This document shows, piece by piece, positions 8,612 through 14,715 of a DNA stretch of 35,170 bases (positions are counted from its first letter, which is position 1; each line of letters begins with the position of its first letter). The translations under genes were made by a program, and so were the position numbers. Under the pieces are notes generated by a model. It was given only the letters and a program-made list of their open reading frames with translations, had not been told where the DNA came from and ran no database searches. The DNA comes from Ignavibacteria bacterium (GTDB lineage Bacteria; Bacteroidota; Ignavibacteria; Tepidaquicellales; Tepidaquicellaceae): the NCBI GenBank assembly GCA_016783945.1, contig JADHVP010000023.1, forward strand, positions 1-35,170, given 5' to 3'.

Positions 8612-8953
8612 TTATTTTTTACTTTTTAATGTTAATTGAATTTTTGCAATTATTTTCTGAATTTCTTCGCAATCTTTTATTAAAGAATTAGCAAGTTTTA
8701 GTTCAAGATAATTTGAATCTTTCAAAATTCTAATCCAATAGTTTGTTTCACGGGCTTCTTTATATGCAATATATAATTTTGCAGAAAAATCTTTTTTCGA
8801 TTGACCTCCCAATGCTTCTTCAACATTTGCACCAATTGAAGTTCCACTTCTTAAAACCTGCTTGGCTAAAACATAATCAACATTCTTTTCTTTTAGATGT
8901 TCATATAATTTTATTATTCTTAATGCAAATTCATAACTCTTAGTTTTTAGCAT
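8612..8953 (-). CDS. Four-helix-bundle protein (S23 / rRNA intervening-sequence protein family)
   Basis: About 113 residues from the ATG; a GTG four codons upstream (at 8965) is an alternative start. The family signature is clear: KSYEFALRIIKLYEHL, then LAKQVLRSGTSIGANVEEA, then SKKDFSAKLYIAYKEARETNYWIRIL. The fold is a short antiparallel four-helix bundle related to the Avd accessory protein of diversity-generating retroelements and to proteins encoded in 23S rRNA intervening sequences. Its biochemical role is not established. Here it stands alone between dut and an rsmI-like gene and is tightly bounded by perfect inverted repeats. No reverse transcriptase or variable-repeat pair is present nearby, so a diversity-generating system is unlikely. 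Confidence 0.88.
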   Translation of the reverse strand: MLKTKSYEFALRIIKLYEHLKEKNVDYVLAKQVLRSGTSIGANVEEALGGQSKKDFSAKLYIAYKEARETNYWIRILKDSNYLELKLANSLIKDCEEIQKIIAKIQLTLKSKK

Positions 8954-9015
8954 ATTATCTTTCACAATAATTGCTAAATGATTTTATCTAAAACAAAAAA
9001 AATAATTTTTAATTT

Positions 9016-9035
9016 ACAATTTTTAATTTATAATT
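9016..9035. repeat. Right arm of 20-bp inverted repeat around the four-helix-bundle gene
   Basis: Exact reverse complement of 8584-8603. It overlaps the first two bases of the dut stop codon (read on the minus strand) and is preceded by a second, partial copy of its TTTTTAATTTA core at about 9005-9015. Confidence 0.8.
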
Positions 9036-9474
9036 ATTTCCCTGTGCTTCCGTATCCACCGCTTCCTCTTTCTGTATCGGATAAGTTTTTGGAAAGAATG
9101 AGTTCTGCTTGTTCACATTTTGAAATTATTAACTGTGCAATCCTGTCTCCAAACTTTACAGTAAAATCTTTCTTACCATGATTAATCAGTAATACTTTGA
9201 CTTCACCCCTGTAATCGGAATCAATTGTACCGGGTGAATTGAGCACAGTTACGGTGTTTTTAAGTGCGAGTCCGCTTCGTGGTCTTACCTGTCCTTCATA
9301 TCCTTTCGGAATTTCCAGTATAAAGTTCGAAGGAATTAGTTTTGTTTCCCCGGGATGTATTATAATATCTTTTAATGAGGCGGAAGCAATATCCATACCG
9401 GCAGAGCCTTCTGTTTTATATTCAGGAATTGGATTTTGAATTTCCGTATTTACTCTTTTGAAATATACTTTCAT
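9034..9474 (-). CDS. dut: Deoxyuridine 5'-triphosphate nucleotidohydrolase (dUTPase)
   Basis: dUTPase hydrolyses dUTP to dUMP and pyrophosphate, keeping uracil out of DNA and feeding dTMP synthesis. All five trimeric dUTPase motifs are present in the 146-residue protein: AGMDIA (25-30), RPRSGLA (64-70), GTIDSDYRGE (82-91) with the catalytic-water Asp, GDRIAQLI (109-116) and the glycine-rich C-terminal RGSGGYGSTG (136-145). The length and motif spacing are standard for the homotrimeric class. The stop codon overlaps an inverted repeat of the element downstream. Confidence 0.97.
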   Translation of the reverse strand: MKVYFKRVNTEIQNPIPEYKTEGSAGMDIASASLKDIIIHPGETKLIPSNFILEIPKGYEGQVRPRSGLALKNTVTVLNSPGTIDSDYRGEVKVLLINHGKKDFTVKFGDRIAQLIISKCEQAELILSKNLSDTERGSGGYGSTGK

Positions 9475-9493
9475 GCAAGAAAATGTTTTCTAT

Positions 9494-9524
9494 AAAAAAA
9501 AAGGTGACTGATGAAAAGCCACCT
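9494..9524 (-). terminator. Rho-independent terminator after the first DUF4190 gene
   Basis: Read on the minus strand, AGGTGGCT pairs with AGTCACCT (one G-U pair) around a 7-nt loop, followed by a run of eight or nine T. It lies 36 bases past the stop of the DUF4190 gene and just upstream of dut, separating the two. Confidence 0.8.
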
Positions 9525-9559
9525 CTGAATATAAATTAATTCTGTTCTAATCTATCTGC

Positions 9560-9922
9560 TTATTGTGAAAAAATAAATACTCCAACGATTAAGAAATATA
9601 GGATAACGAAAATTATTACCAGAATCCATAATATAACGTTAACAATTCCTAACCACATACCGATAGTTGCCATTGTTTTTCCAGCCTGAGGTGAGTGCCC
9701 TGCGTTAATTTTATTGATTTCGCTTTTACCCATTATCCATGCTGGAATAGCTGTAAGAATCCCGCAGGCTACCCATGATAAAATTCCAAGCACGAGTGCA
9801 ATTATTGAATTTGTGCTTGCACTCTCAGAGGCACCGGTATTAACGCCCGGTGGAGGAGGAGGTGGCGGGGGTGGTATACTACCTGAACCACTATCCTGCC
9901 TAAAGAGTTTGTGATCTTTCAT
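9560..9922 (-). CDS. DUF4190-type membrane protein with poly-proline N-terminus (copy 1)
   Basis: The 120-residue protein begins MKDHKLFRQDSGSGSI, followed by nine consecutive prolines. A linker then leads to a DUF4190-like membrane domain: TNSIIALVLGILSWVACGILTAIPA (about 38-62), a short loop IMGKSEINKINAGHSPQAGKT, and a second long hydrophobic stretch with WLGIVNVILWILVII. It is a close paralogue of the gene directly upstream (10081-10476), sharing head, loop and membrane layout. Function of the family is not known; it is a predicted inner-membrane protein with a cytosolic or disordered proline-rich head. The proline run would be expected to need elongation factor P for translation. A terminator follows it. 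Confidence 0.8.
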   Translation of the reverse strand: MKDHKLFRQDSGSGSIPPPPPPPPPGVNTGASESASTNSIIALVLGILSWVACGILTAIPAWIMGKSEINKINAGHSPQAGKTMATIGMWLGIVNVILWILVIIFVILYFLIVGVFIFSQ

Positions 9923-10031
9923 TTATTATTTATTAAGTTATTAAAAATTAAACTCAATATAATTTATTATGAGCTTAATTTAAATGATTAAACCCAAATC
10001 AGATTCTGAGTTTATTTTTTTATGATAAAAA

Positions 10032-10060
10032 TAAAAAAGCAGCTCTAAAGAATTCTGACT
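10032..10060 (-). terminator. Weak candidate terminator after the second DUF4190 gene
   Basis: On the minus strand, AGTCAG pairs with CTGCT around a long loop (one bulged base), followed by TTTTTTATTTTT. The stem is short, so this is a weak call based mostly on position between two minus-strand genes. Confidence 0.35.
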
Positions 10061-10080
10061 ACCTTTTCATTTGCAAAGAT

Positions 10081-10476
10081 TTAAAAATCGAAACCAGAAA
10101 TTACACCGAATATAAGTAATAATACGACGACTATTAATGCTATGATAGTGAGTATAACCTGAATAATTCCAAGCCACATCCCAATATTTGCCATCGTTCT
10201 GCCAGCTTGTGGAGACTGACCTGCATCAATAGCATTGATTTCCTTTTTACCCATTATCCATGCAGGAATTGCAGCGATTATCCCGCATGCTATCCAGGAT
10301 AATATTCCGAGTATTAATGTGATTATCGAATTTGTACTTGCACCTTCTTTAGTTTCAGTAGGTGAACCTCCTGTCGGTGGTGGAGGTGGTGGCGGCGGTG
10401 TACTTGGCGGTGGTGGTGGTGGCGGTGGAACGTTTCCTGTACCACCATCTTGTCTGAATAGTCTATAATCTTTCAT
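10081..10476 (-). CDS. DUF4190-type membrane protein with poly-proline N-terminus (copy 2)
   Basis: The 131-residue paralogue of 9560-9922 begins MKDYRLFRQDGGTGNV and then carries two proline runs of eight, separated by Ser-Thr. The membrane domain TNSIITLILGILSWIACGIIAAIPA is followed by IMGKKEINAIDAGQSPQAGRT and a C-terminal hydrophobic segment, the same order as in copy 1. The two genes are in tandem on the same strand with about 160 bases between them, consistent with local duplication. The DNA coding for the proline tract is a CCN-repeat, so slippage could change tract length. Function is unknown. Confidence 0.8.
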   Translation of the reverse strand: MKDYRLFRQDGGTGNVPPPPPPPPSTPPPPPPPPTGGSPTETKEGASTNSIITLILGILSWIACGIIAAIPAWIMGKKEINAIDAGQSPQAGRTMANIGMWLGIIQVILTIIALIVVVLLLIFGVISGFDF

Positions 10477-10691
10477 AGTATTATTATTTTTAATTAAAAA
10501 ATTTTACTAAATATAAACTATTAATAATTTATTTTAAATAACTAAATTGATTTTATCTATATGGCTGAATACTCAAGTTTATTAAAAGTTAGTTCTATAT
10601 AATTAACTGTGAAGTTAAGGGTAGAATGATTTATATCAAAATCTGCCATGTAAAAACTAAAATAAATGGATTATTGAATTCTGGAATTTAT

Positions 10692-10717
10692 AAAAAAGGC
10701 TAACAGGAATGTCAGCC
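10692..10717 (-). terminator. Rho-independent terminator after pckA
   Basis: On the minus strand, GGCTGACA pairs with TGTTAGCC (one G-U pair) around a TTCC loop, followed by six T. It lies 34 bases past the pckA stop codon. Confidence 0.88.
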
Positions 10718-10750
10718 CTTCAATTCTTTATCGTCTCAAGCTTTTAAAAA

Positions 10751-12352
10751 TTAAACCGGGTTAGGTCCTGTACTCTTAATTTCATCCGAAGTTTCGGATT
10801 CGTATTCCTTAAAATTATCCACAAACATAACTGCCAGCATCTTCGCCATATCATCGTAAGCATTTTTATCATTCCACGTGTTTCTCGGATTCAAGACTTC
10901 AGCAGGAACTCCTTCGCACGATTTTGGAATCTGTAAATTAAATAATGGTTCGGTTTCAAATTCAACATTATCAAGCTTACCAGAAAGAGCAGCACTAAGC
11001 ATAGCACGGGTATATTGTATTTTCATCCTGCTGCCACTTCCGTATGGTCCTCCGCTCCATCCTGTATTCACAAGCCAGCACTGTACATTGTACTTTTTAA
11101 TTTTATCACCCAGTAACTTTGCATAAACCGATGGATGATGAACCATAAATGGTGCACCAAAGCATGTACTGAATGTAGCTTTTGGTTCATTAATCCCTTT
11201 TTCTGTGCCAGCAACTTTAGCGGTATACCCGGAAATAAAATGATACATCGCCTGTTCAGTAGTAAGTTTTGAGATCGGCGGTAGTACACCAAAAGCATCT
11301 GCGGTTAGCATAATTATATTTTGCGGATGTCCTGCCATCCCTTCGTGTACAATGTTAGGAATATGCGTAAGCGGATATGCTGCACGAGTATTCTCAGTAA
11401 ACGTATCATCATCCAAATCTAATCTTCTCGTATCAGAATCAATTTGTACGTTCTCCAGAATTGTCCCAAATTTTCTAGTGCATTCATAAATATCAGGTTC
11501 AGCTTCGCGTGATAATTTTATAACTTTAGCGTAACAGCCTCCTTCAAAATTGAATATGCCATTATCGCTCCAACCATGCTCATCATCACCGATTAATTTC
11601 CTGTTTGGATCGGCAGATAATGTTGTTTTTCCTGTGCCTGATAGACCAAAGAACAGGGCAACATCACCTTCATTACCAATATTTGCTGAACAATGCATAG
11701 ACATAACATCCTTTAGTGGAAGCAGATAATTTAGAACAGTAAAGATTGATTTTTTAATTTCTCCTGCATAACTGGTCCCACCAATGAGTACAATTTTTTC
11801 TGCAAAATTTATCACAACAAATACCTCAGAGTTTGTTTTATCATATTCAGGATTCGCATGAAAGTTTGGCATGTGTATTATGGTAAAATCAGTTTGATGA
11901 TTTTGCAATTCATCTAAATTATCAAATCTCCTAAACATATTTTTTGCAAAAAAATTATGCCATGCAGTTTCATTAATTACTCGTATATTCAATTTGAATT
12001 TAGGGTCGGCACACGCATAACAATCTTGAACATAAAGGTCCTTACCCTGTATGTATGCCATCATTTTACTGTACAACCTATTATAATCTTCGACCACAAT
12101 TGGATTGTTATCCTTACTCCACCAAATCTTCTTTTCACTGGTTGGCTCTTTTACTAAAAATTTATCATTAGGACTTCTTCCGGTATGATAACCTGTTCTA
12201 ACAACAAGAGGACCTAAATGCGCCAATAATCCTTCTCTTCTTCTTACTACCTGCTCATATAAAGCGGGAGTTCCGTAATTATAAAATATTTCACGGATAT
12301 TTTTTAGCCGCTGTTCAGCAAGTTCTTTTATTACTTTATCTTTTGAAATCAT
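10751..12352 (-). CDS. pckA: Phosphoenolpyruvate carboxykinase (ATP)
   Basis: PckA decarboxylates and phosphorylates oxaloacetate to PEP with ATP, the entry to gluconeogenesis; in some bacteria it also runs in the anaplerotic direction. The 533-residue length is normal. Landmarks are RTGYHTGRSPNDKF (52-65), the GGTSYAGEIKKS block (191-202) with an active-site lysine, the P-loop GLSGTGKT at 236-243, the metal/kinase-2 region LIGDDEHGW at about 253-261, and NTGWSGGPYGSGSRM further on. The ATP-type P-loop separates it from the GTP enzyme. A good Shine-Dalgarno (AGGAG) sits 5 bases before the ATG, stronger than for most genes here. A clear terminator follows the gene. Confidence 0.97.
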   Translation of the reverse strand: MISKDKVIKELAEQRLKNIREIFYNYGTPALYEQVVRRREGLLAHLGPLVVRTGYHTGRSPNDKFLVKEPTSEKKIWWSKDNNPIVVEDYNRLYSKMMAYIQGKDLYVQDCYACADPKFKLNIRVINETAWHNFFAKNMFRRFDNLDELQNHQTDFTIIHMPNFHANPEYDKTNSEVFVVINFAEKIVLIGGTSYAGEIKKSIFTVLNYLLPLKDVMSMHCSANIGNEGDVALFFGLSGTGKTTLSADPNRKLIGDDEHGWSDNGIFNFEGGCYAKVIKLSREAEPDIYECTRKFGTILENVQIDSDTRRLDLDDDTFTENTRAAYPLTHIPNIVHEGMAGHPQNIIMLTADAFGVLPPISKLTTEQAMYHFISGYTAKVAGTEKGINEPKATFSTCFGAPFMVHHPSVYAKLLGDKIKKYNVQCWLVNTGWSGGPYGSGSRMKIQYTRAMLSAALSGKLDNVEFETEPLFNLQIPKSCEGVPAEVLNPRNTWNDKNAYDDMAKMLAVMFVDNFKEYESETSDEIKSTGPNPV

Positions 12353-12665
12353 ATTATCTCCTATTTCTTTTTATATTAAGTTAGAGTTTTACAAATAATA
12401 CTGACTAAGATGAAATCTATATTTGAGCCATTTTATATACATTAATGGATTATAACAATGAAAAAAGAATAATTATAATAATAATTGTTACAAAACCTCT
12501 TCAGCGTTTGGTAATAGATGATTACCAGCTTCTTTTTTGGGCGTGGTCCCAGTTGCTCTTTTGATTTGGTGACATTGGTAGTGCTATCCTAACACGTTTT
12601 TACTTCCCGCGTGCGGCACAAACCTTTGTGTGTTATACCTAACATTGCTACAACTCCTCACGGTC

Positions 12666-12685
12666 ATTCCAGCGCAAGCTGGAAT
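12666..12685. repeat. Palindromic stem-loop ATTCCAGC-GCAA-GCTGGAAT
   Basis: Perfect 8-bp arms around a GCAA tetraloop (GNRA type). It resembles short dispersed extragenic palindromes found between genes in many bacteria. Confidence 0.75.
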
Positions 12686-12725
12686 CCAGATTAGCTTGTT
12701 CCTCCAGTTGTTGGTGTTTTACTTA

Positions 12726-12745
12726 CCCCACCGTTTACGGTGGGG
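12726..12745. repeat. Palindromic stem-loop CCCCACCG-TTTA-CGGTGGGG
   Basis: Perfect 8-bp arms around TTTA. Its core CCGTTTACGG is the reverse complement of the core CCGTAAACGG in the stem-loops at 12831 and 13555, so these belong to one family in opposite orientations. Confidence 0.8.
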
Positions 12746-12765
12746 GTAGAGAACGAGAAAGTATT

Positions 12766-12808
12766 GGCTTTAGCCTAAATACTTTAATATTTACTTTGGG
12801 CTAAAGCC
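12766..12808. repeat. Stem-loop with 14-bp arms built on GGCTTTAGCC
   Basis: The arm 12766-12779 pairs with 12795-12808 at 13 of 14 positions, with a 15-nt loop. Each arm also holds its own small palindrome (GGCTTTAGCC and GGGCTAAAGCCC). It appears only once in the window. Confidence 0.7.
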
Positions 12809-12817
12809 CGGCTTTAT

Positions 12818-12910
12818 GGTGTTCTTTTATCCCTGCCGTAAACGGCAGGGTAATTAAATACTTTACTCTCCTCCCTCGTGCGGATTTGAAACAGAGGGGA
12901 GGATGTGGGG
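12818..12910. repeat. 3'-flank repeat, copy 1 (downstream of lipoprotein gene 12940-13401)
   Basis: About 93 bases closely match 13542-13637, with a few substitutions and a two- to three-base gap. The unit contains the perfect stem-loop CCCTGCCG-TAAA-CGGCAGGG (12831-12850), then TAATTAAATACTTTAC, and a second stem TCCTCCCTC/GAGGGGAGGA around GTGCGGATTTGAAACA. It lies on the 3' side of a minus-strand lipoprotein gene. Confidence 0.85.
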
Positions 12911-12939
12911 TTTGAGTCTGAAACTTCTATTTGCACAAA

Positions 12940-13401
12940 TTATTCTAGTATCTCAATATACTTTCCAAATATATTTTCACTTGTATATGCTGGGACTCTT
13001 AATGTATCATGAGACCAAATTGAAATTACCTTATCATTTATATTTTCGACCAGTATCACAGAACCTCTTCCTCTGACATTAAATCTGGCTTTTAACACAA
13101 CAATTGAATCTATTTTATTTATTTTAAGTTTGTAGTAAAAACCATTTTTTATTCTTTCATATTTTTCGAAAGGAGGTTTTTCATTTTTTGATCTTTCCTT
13201 TGATAACACATGAAATACTTTATGTTTATAATTCATTAATGTTATAAGGTTGTAATCATAAAAACTATCTTCTTCATAAAAATAGAAGATTTGGTAATAA
13301 TCTTTATTTTCACTCCATTCACTCCATTCATTACTTGATGATGAACAACCACAAATAGATAAAAATGTTAGTAATAATATTTTCGTTATTATTTTTCTCA
13401 T
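12940..13401 (-). CDS. Small putative lipoprotein, unknown function (cassette 1)
   Basis: The 153-residue protein has a lipoprotein signal peptide: a short basic head MRKIITK, a hydrophobic core, and C17/C19 in SICGCSSSS with C19 the likely lipidated residue. The mature part is rich in Tyr, Glu and Asp, with a WSEWSENKDYYQIFYFYEED segment and a beta-like remainder; I recognise no family. It is predicted to be anchored in the inner or outer membrane facing the periplasm or surface. The gene lies between an upstream repeat (13396-13459) that includes its ribosome-binding region and start codon, and a downstream repeat (12818-12910). The neighbouring lipoprotein gene has the same flanks but an unrelated coding region. 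Confidence 0.65.
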   Translation of the reverse strand: MRKIITKILLLTFLSICGCSSSSNEWSEWSENKDYYQIFYFYEEDSFYDYNLITLMNYKHKVFHVLSKERSKNEKPPFEKYERIKNGFYYKLKINKIDSIVVLKARFNVRGRGSVILVENINDKVISIWSHDTLRVPAYTSENIFGKYIEILE

Positions 13402-13459
13402 TTTTAATTCCTTCCCCCCTAAAACTTACCACTCCCTCCAATACAATGCAAGTAAAAAC
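13396..13459. repeat. 5'-flank repeat, copy 1 (upstream of lipoprotein gene 12940-13401)
   Basis: About 64 bases match 14276-14337 at most positions, including AAAACTTACCACTCCC and CAAGTAAAAAC. Read on the minus strand it runs GTTTTTACTTG...GGGAGTGGTAAGTTTT...G-rich stretch...ATGAGAAA, so it covers the leader and start codon of the gene. Confidence 0.82.
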
Positions 13460-13470
13460 TTTTCCCCTCT

Positions 13471-13496
13471 GGCTACGAAGCCCCAGCTTCGTAGCC
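13471..13496. repeat. Palindromic stem-loop GGCTACGAAGC-CCCA-GCTTCGTAGCC
   Basis: Perfect 11-bp arms with a 4-nt loop, lying between the two lipoprotein units. A related smaller palindrome (ACGAAGC-AGG-GCTTCGT) follows at 13509-13525. There is no T tract, so it looks like an extragenic palindrome rather than a terminator. Confidence 0.85.
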
Positions 13497-13508
13497 TTAA
13501 TTATCATA

Positions 13509-13525
13509 ACGAAGCAGGGCTTCGT
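13509..13525. repeat. Palindromic stem-loop ACGAAGC-AGG-GCTTCGT
   Basis: Perfect 7-bp arms around a 3-nt loop. The arm sequence ACGAAGC also forms part of the larger hairpin 13 bases upstream, so the two are probably related copies. Confidence 0.7.
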
Positions 13526-13541
13526 AACGAGTGGTTGAAAG

Positions 13542-13637
13542 GGTGTTCCTTCATCCCTGCCGTAAACGGCAGGGTAATTAAATACTTTACTAATCCCTCC
13601 CCCACGTGCGGATTTGAAACAGAGGTGAGGATGTGGT
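13542..13637. repeat. 3'-flank repeat, copy 2 (downstream of lipoprotein gene 13661-14281)
   Basis: Second copy of the repeat at 12818-12910, in the same orientation. It includes the identical stem-loop CCCTGCCG-TAAA-CGGCAGGG (13555-13574), the TAATTAAATACTTTAC spacer, and CGTGCGGATTTGAAACAGAGG. It ends about 24 bases from the lipoprotein stop codon. Confidence 0.85.
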
Positions 13638-13660
13638 TTTATATTGACAGAAAATGTAAA

Positions 13661-14281
13661 TCACAAACAATCACAATCAATATCAAAATATGTTTCATAA
13701 TAATACCATTTTGGTGCTACTTCAACAGGTTTAATAAAAGAGAACATTTGTAACTTTGTAAAATTATCTTTATAATCATATATTAAAACTCCTAATATTT
13801 CTTCATTATTTTCGTTAGTTTCTTTGATTTCATAATGAGGTAAGGTTGTTTCAACAAAATCATCGATTCTAAAATATAACATCAAATTACTTTTCTGATA
13901 ATTCTGAAACATAGAAATATTAATTTTAGACATTAGTTTTATATATCTTAATATTATCGACTCCATTTCTTCTCGATTGTAATTTTCAATATATACAATA
14001 TCATTATTAGAAACATCTTGAACAAAATTTATTTGTGGTTTACAATTTTTGGGAAAGTGAAAAGCTATTCTTGTATTATCTAATTCAAAATTGTAATGGC
14101 AATCACCTCTTAATTGAAATAAGTAATCAGCTTGTATTAATGAATCGATTACTGAATCACTCTTTAACTTATCAAAGAAATCATCAAAGCTTTGTTTATT
14201 ACCGCATGATGTTATCCAGACCGATAATAATATAAATACAATAAGGTATGTTATTTTATTTAGTATAATTCTATTTCTCAT
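13661..14281 (-). CDS. Putative lipoprotein, unknown function (cassette 2)
   Basis: The 206-residue protein starts MRNRIILNKITYLIVFILLS and has a lipobox-like ITSCGNK with C26 as the likely lipidated residue. The mature part opens with a helical segment QSFDDFFDKLKSDSVIDSLIQADYLF and contains RGDCHYNFELDNTRIAFHFP and a C-terminal YYYETYFDIDCDCL. I recognise no family. It is predicted to be membrane-anchored by lipid. Its coding sequence does not resemble the other lipoprotein here beyond the MR- start and signal type, yet both have near-identical 5' and 3' flanks. The gene uses the ATG inside the shared upstream repeat. Confidence 0.65.
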   Translation of the reverse strand: MRNRIILNKITYLIVFILLSVWITSCGNKQSFDDFFDKLKSDSVIDSLIQADYLFQLRGDCHYNFELDNTRIAFHFPKNCKPQINFVQDVSNNDIVYIENYNREEMESIILRYIKLMSKINISMFQNYQKSNLMLYFRIDDFVETTLPHYEIKETNENNEEILGVLIYDYKDNFTKLQMFSFIKPVEVAPKWYYYETYFDIDCDCL

Positions 14282-14337
14282 TTTTTTATTCTCCCCTCAA
14301 AACTTACCACTCCCCCCAGTACAATACAAGTAAAAAC
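14276..14337. repeat. 5'-flank repeat, copy 2 (upstream of lipoprotein gene 13661-14281)
   Basis: About 62 bases matching 13396-13459 in the same orientation; it begins inside the lipoprotein start region and ends 34 bases before the toxin stop codon. The minus-strand reading contains GGGGAG a few bases ahead of the ATG, a plausible ribosome-binding site carried by the repeat. Confidence 0.82.
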
Positions 14338-14370
14338 CATTACACTTTCCTCGCAGGAATCAAAATCTTG

Positions 14371-14715
14371 TTAAGTTGCTATTGAAAGAACCTGTACTAA
14401 TCCATCTTTTATTTTTTCAATATTCTCATTGTTTATTTTACCAATCTTTTTAACGAACCGTTTATCTGATATTGACCGAATCTGGAAACAATCAGCTGCA
14501 GAGTTCTTTCCAAGATTATTTTCCGGATTTGGTTCGATTTTTATCATCCATGGTGCCATTTCAAATTTTTCTTTCCAATCCGTCAAGGGTACAATTATCT
14601 TTAATGGTAATTTACCTATTGAATCAATGTTCACAATTATAGCAGGTCTTGTCTTTTTTAATTCTGCCCCAATAGTTGGATCAAGATTAATAAGCCAAAT
14701 CTCACCTTGTTTCAT
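14371..14715 (-). CDS. Type II toxin, PemK/MazF family endoribonuclease
   Basis: MazF/PemK toxins cut mRNA at short specific sequences. The 114-residue protein has the family's opening KQGEIWLINLDPTIGAELKKTRPAIIVN, where the GEIW and KTRPAIIV blocks are diagnostic, then LPLKIIVPLTDW and a C-terminal SAADCFQIRSISDKRF containing the usual catalytic-region residues. The ATG at 14713-14715 was chosen because the family starts just before QGEIW; an upstream TTG would add four residues. The start lies inside the antitoxin gene, overlapping its end by 14 bases in another frame, which is the normal layout for coupled toxin-antitoxin translation. Confidence 0.9.
   Translation of the reverse strand: MKQGEIWLINLDPTIGAELKKTRPAIIVNIDSIGKLPLKIIVPLTDWKEKFEMAPWMIKIEPNPENNLGKNSAADCFQIRSISDKRFVKKIGKINNENIEKIKDGLVQVLSIAT

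Larger units (their letters stand above)
8584..9035. mobile_element. Candidate inserted element: four-helix-bundle gene bounded by inverted repeats
   Basis: A 452-bp unit consists of one gene and perfect 20-bp terminal inverted repeats. The right repeat overlaps the stop codon of dut and the left repeat ends about 10 bases from the rsmI-like start, so removing the unit would leave dut and rsmI nearly abutting. No transposase is encoded. No target-site duplication is clear in this AT-rich sequence. Related IVP-type proteins are known inside rRNA intervening sequences, which are bounded by inverted repeats. Mobility is an inference. Confidence 0.4.
12353..12939. other. Gene-free region with REP-like stem-loops upstream of pckA
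   Basis: No credible coding region is present. The first about 120 bases should hold the pckA promoter. The rest is less AT-rich than the flanks and contains a chain of palindromes (12666-12685, 12726-12745, 12766-12808, 12831-12850) and one copy of the 3' repeat shared with the next lipoprotein unit. Confidence 0.7.

Noticed and set aside
8584-9035. Diversity-generating retroelement because of an Avd-like four-helix-bundle protein
   Set aside because: No reverse transcriptase, template repeat or variable repeat is seen nearby. The gene is an orphan of the wider family.
9714-9914. Antisense frame with a glycine run, and a similar one at 10235-10468
   Set aside because: The glycine tracts are the complement of the proline tracts in the DUF4190 genes; there is no independent coding signal.
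12581-12700. Possible integron attC site (ACCTAAC and nearby palindromes)
   Set aside because: ACCTAAC fits the RYYYAAC core, but no matching GTTRRRY core at the right distance or extrahelical-base pattern was found, and no integron integrase is present.
13471-13496. Rho-independent terminator of the upstream lipoprotein unit
   Set aside because: The hairpin is strong but has no T tract on either strand; it fits an extragenic palindrome better.
13535-13753. Plus-strand open frame of 72 codons over the 3' repeat and the lipoprotein end
   Set aside because: It is antisense to the lipoprotein gene and runs through the hairpin repeat; the translation has no recognisable features.
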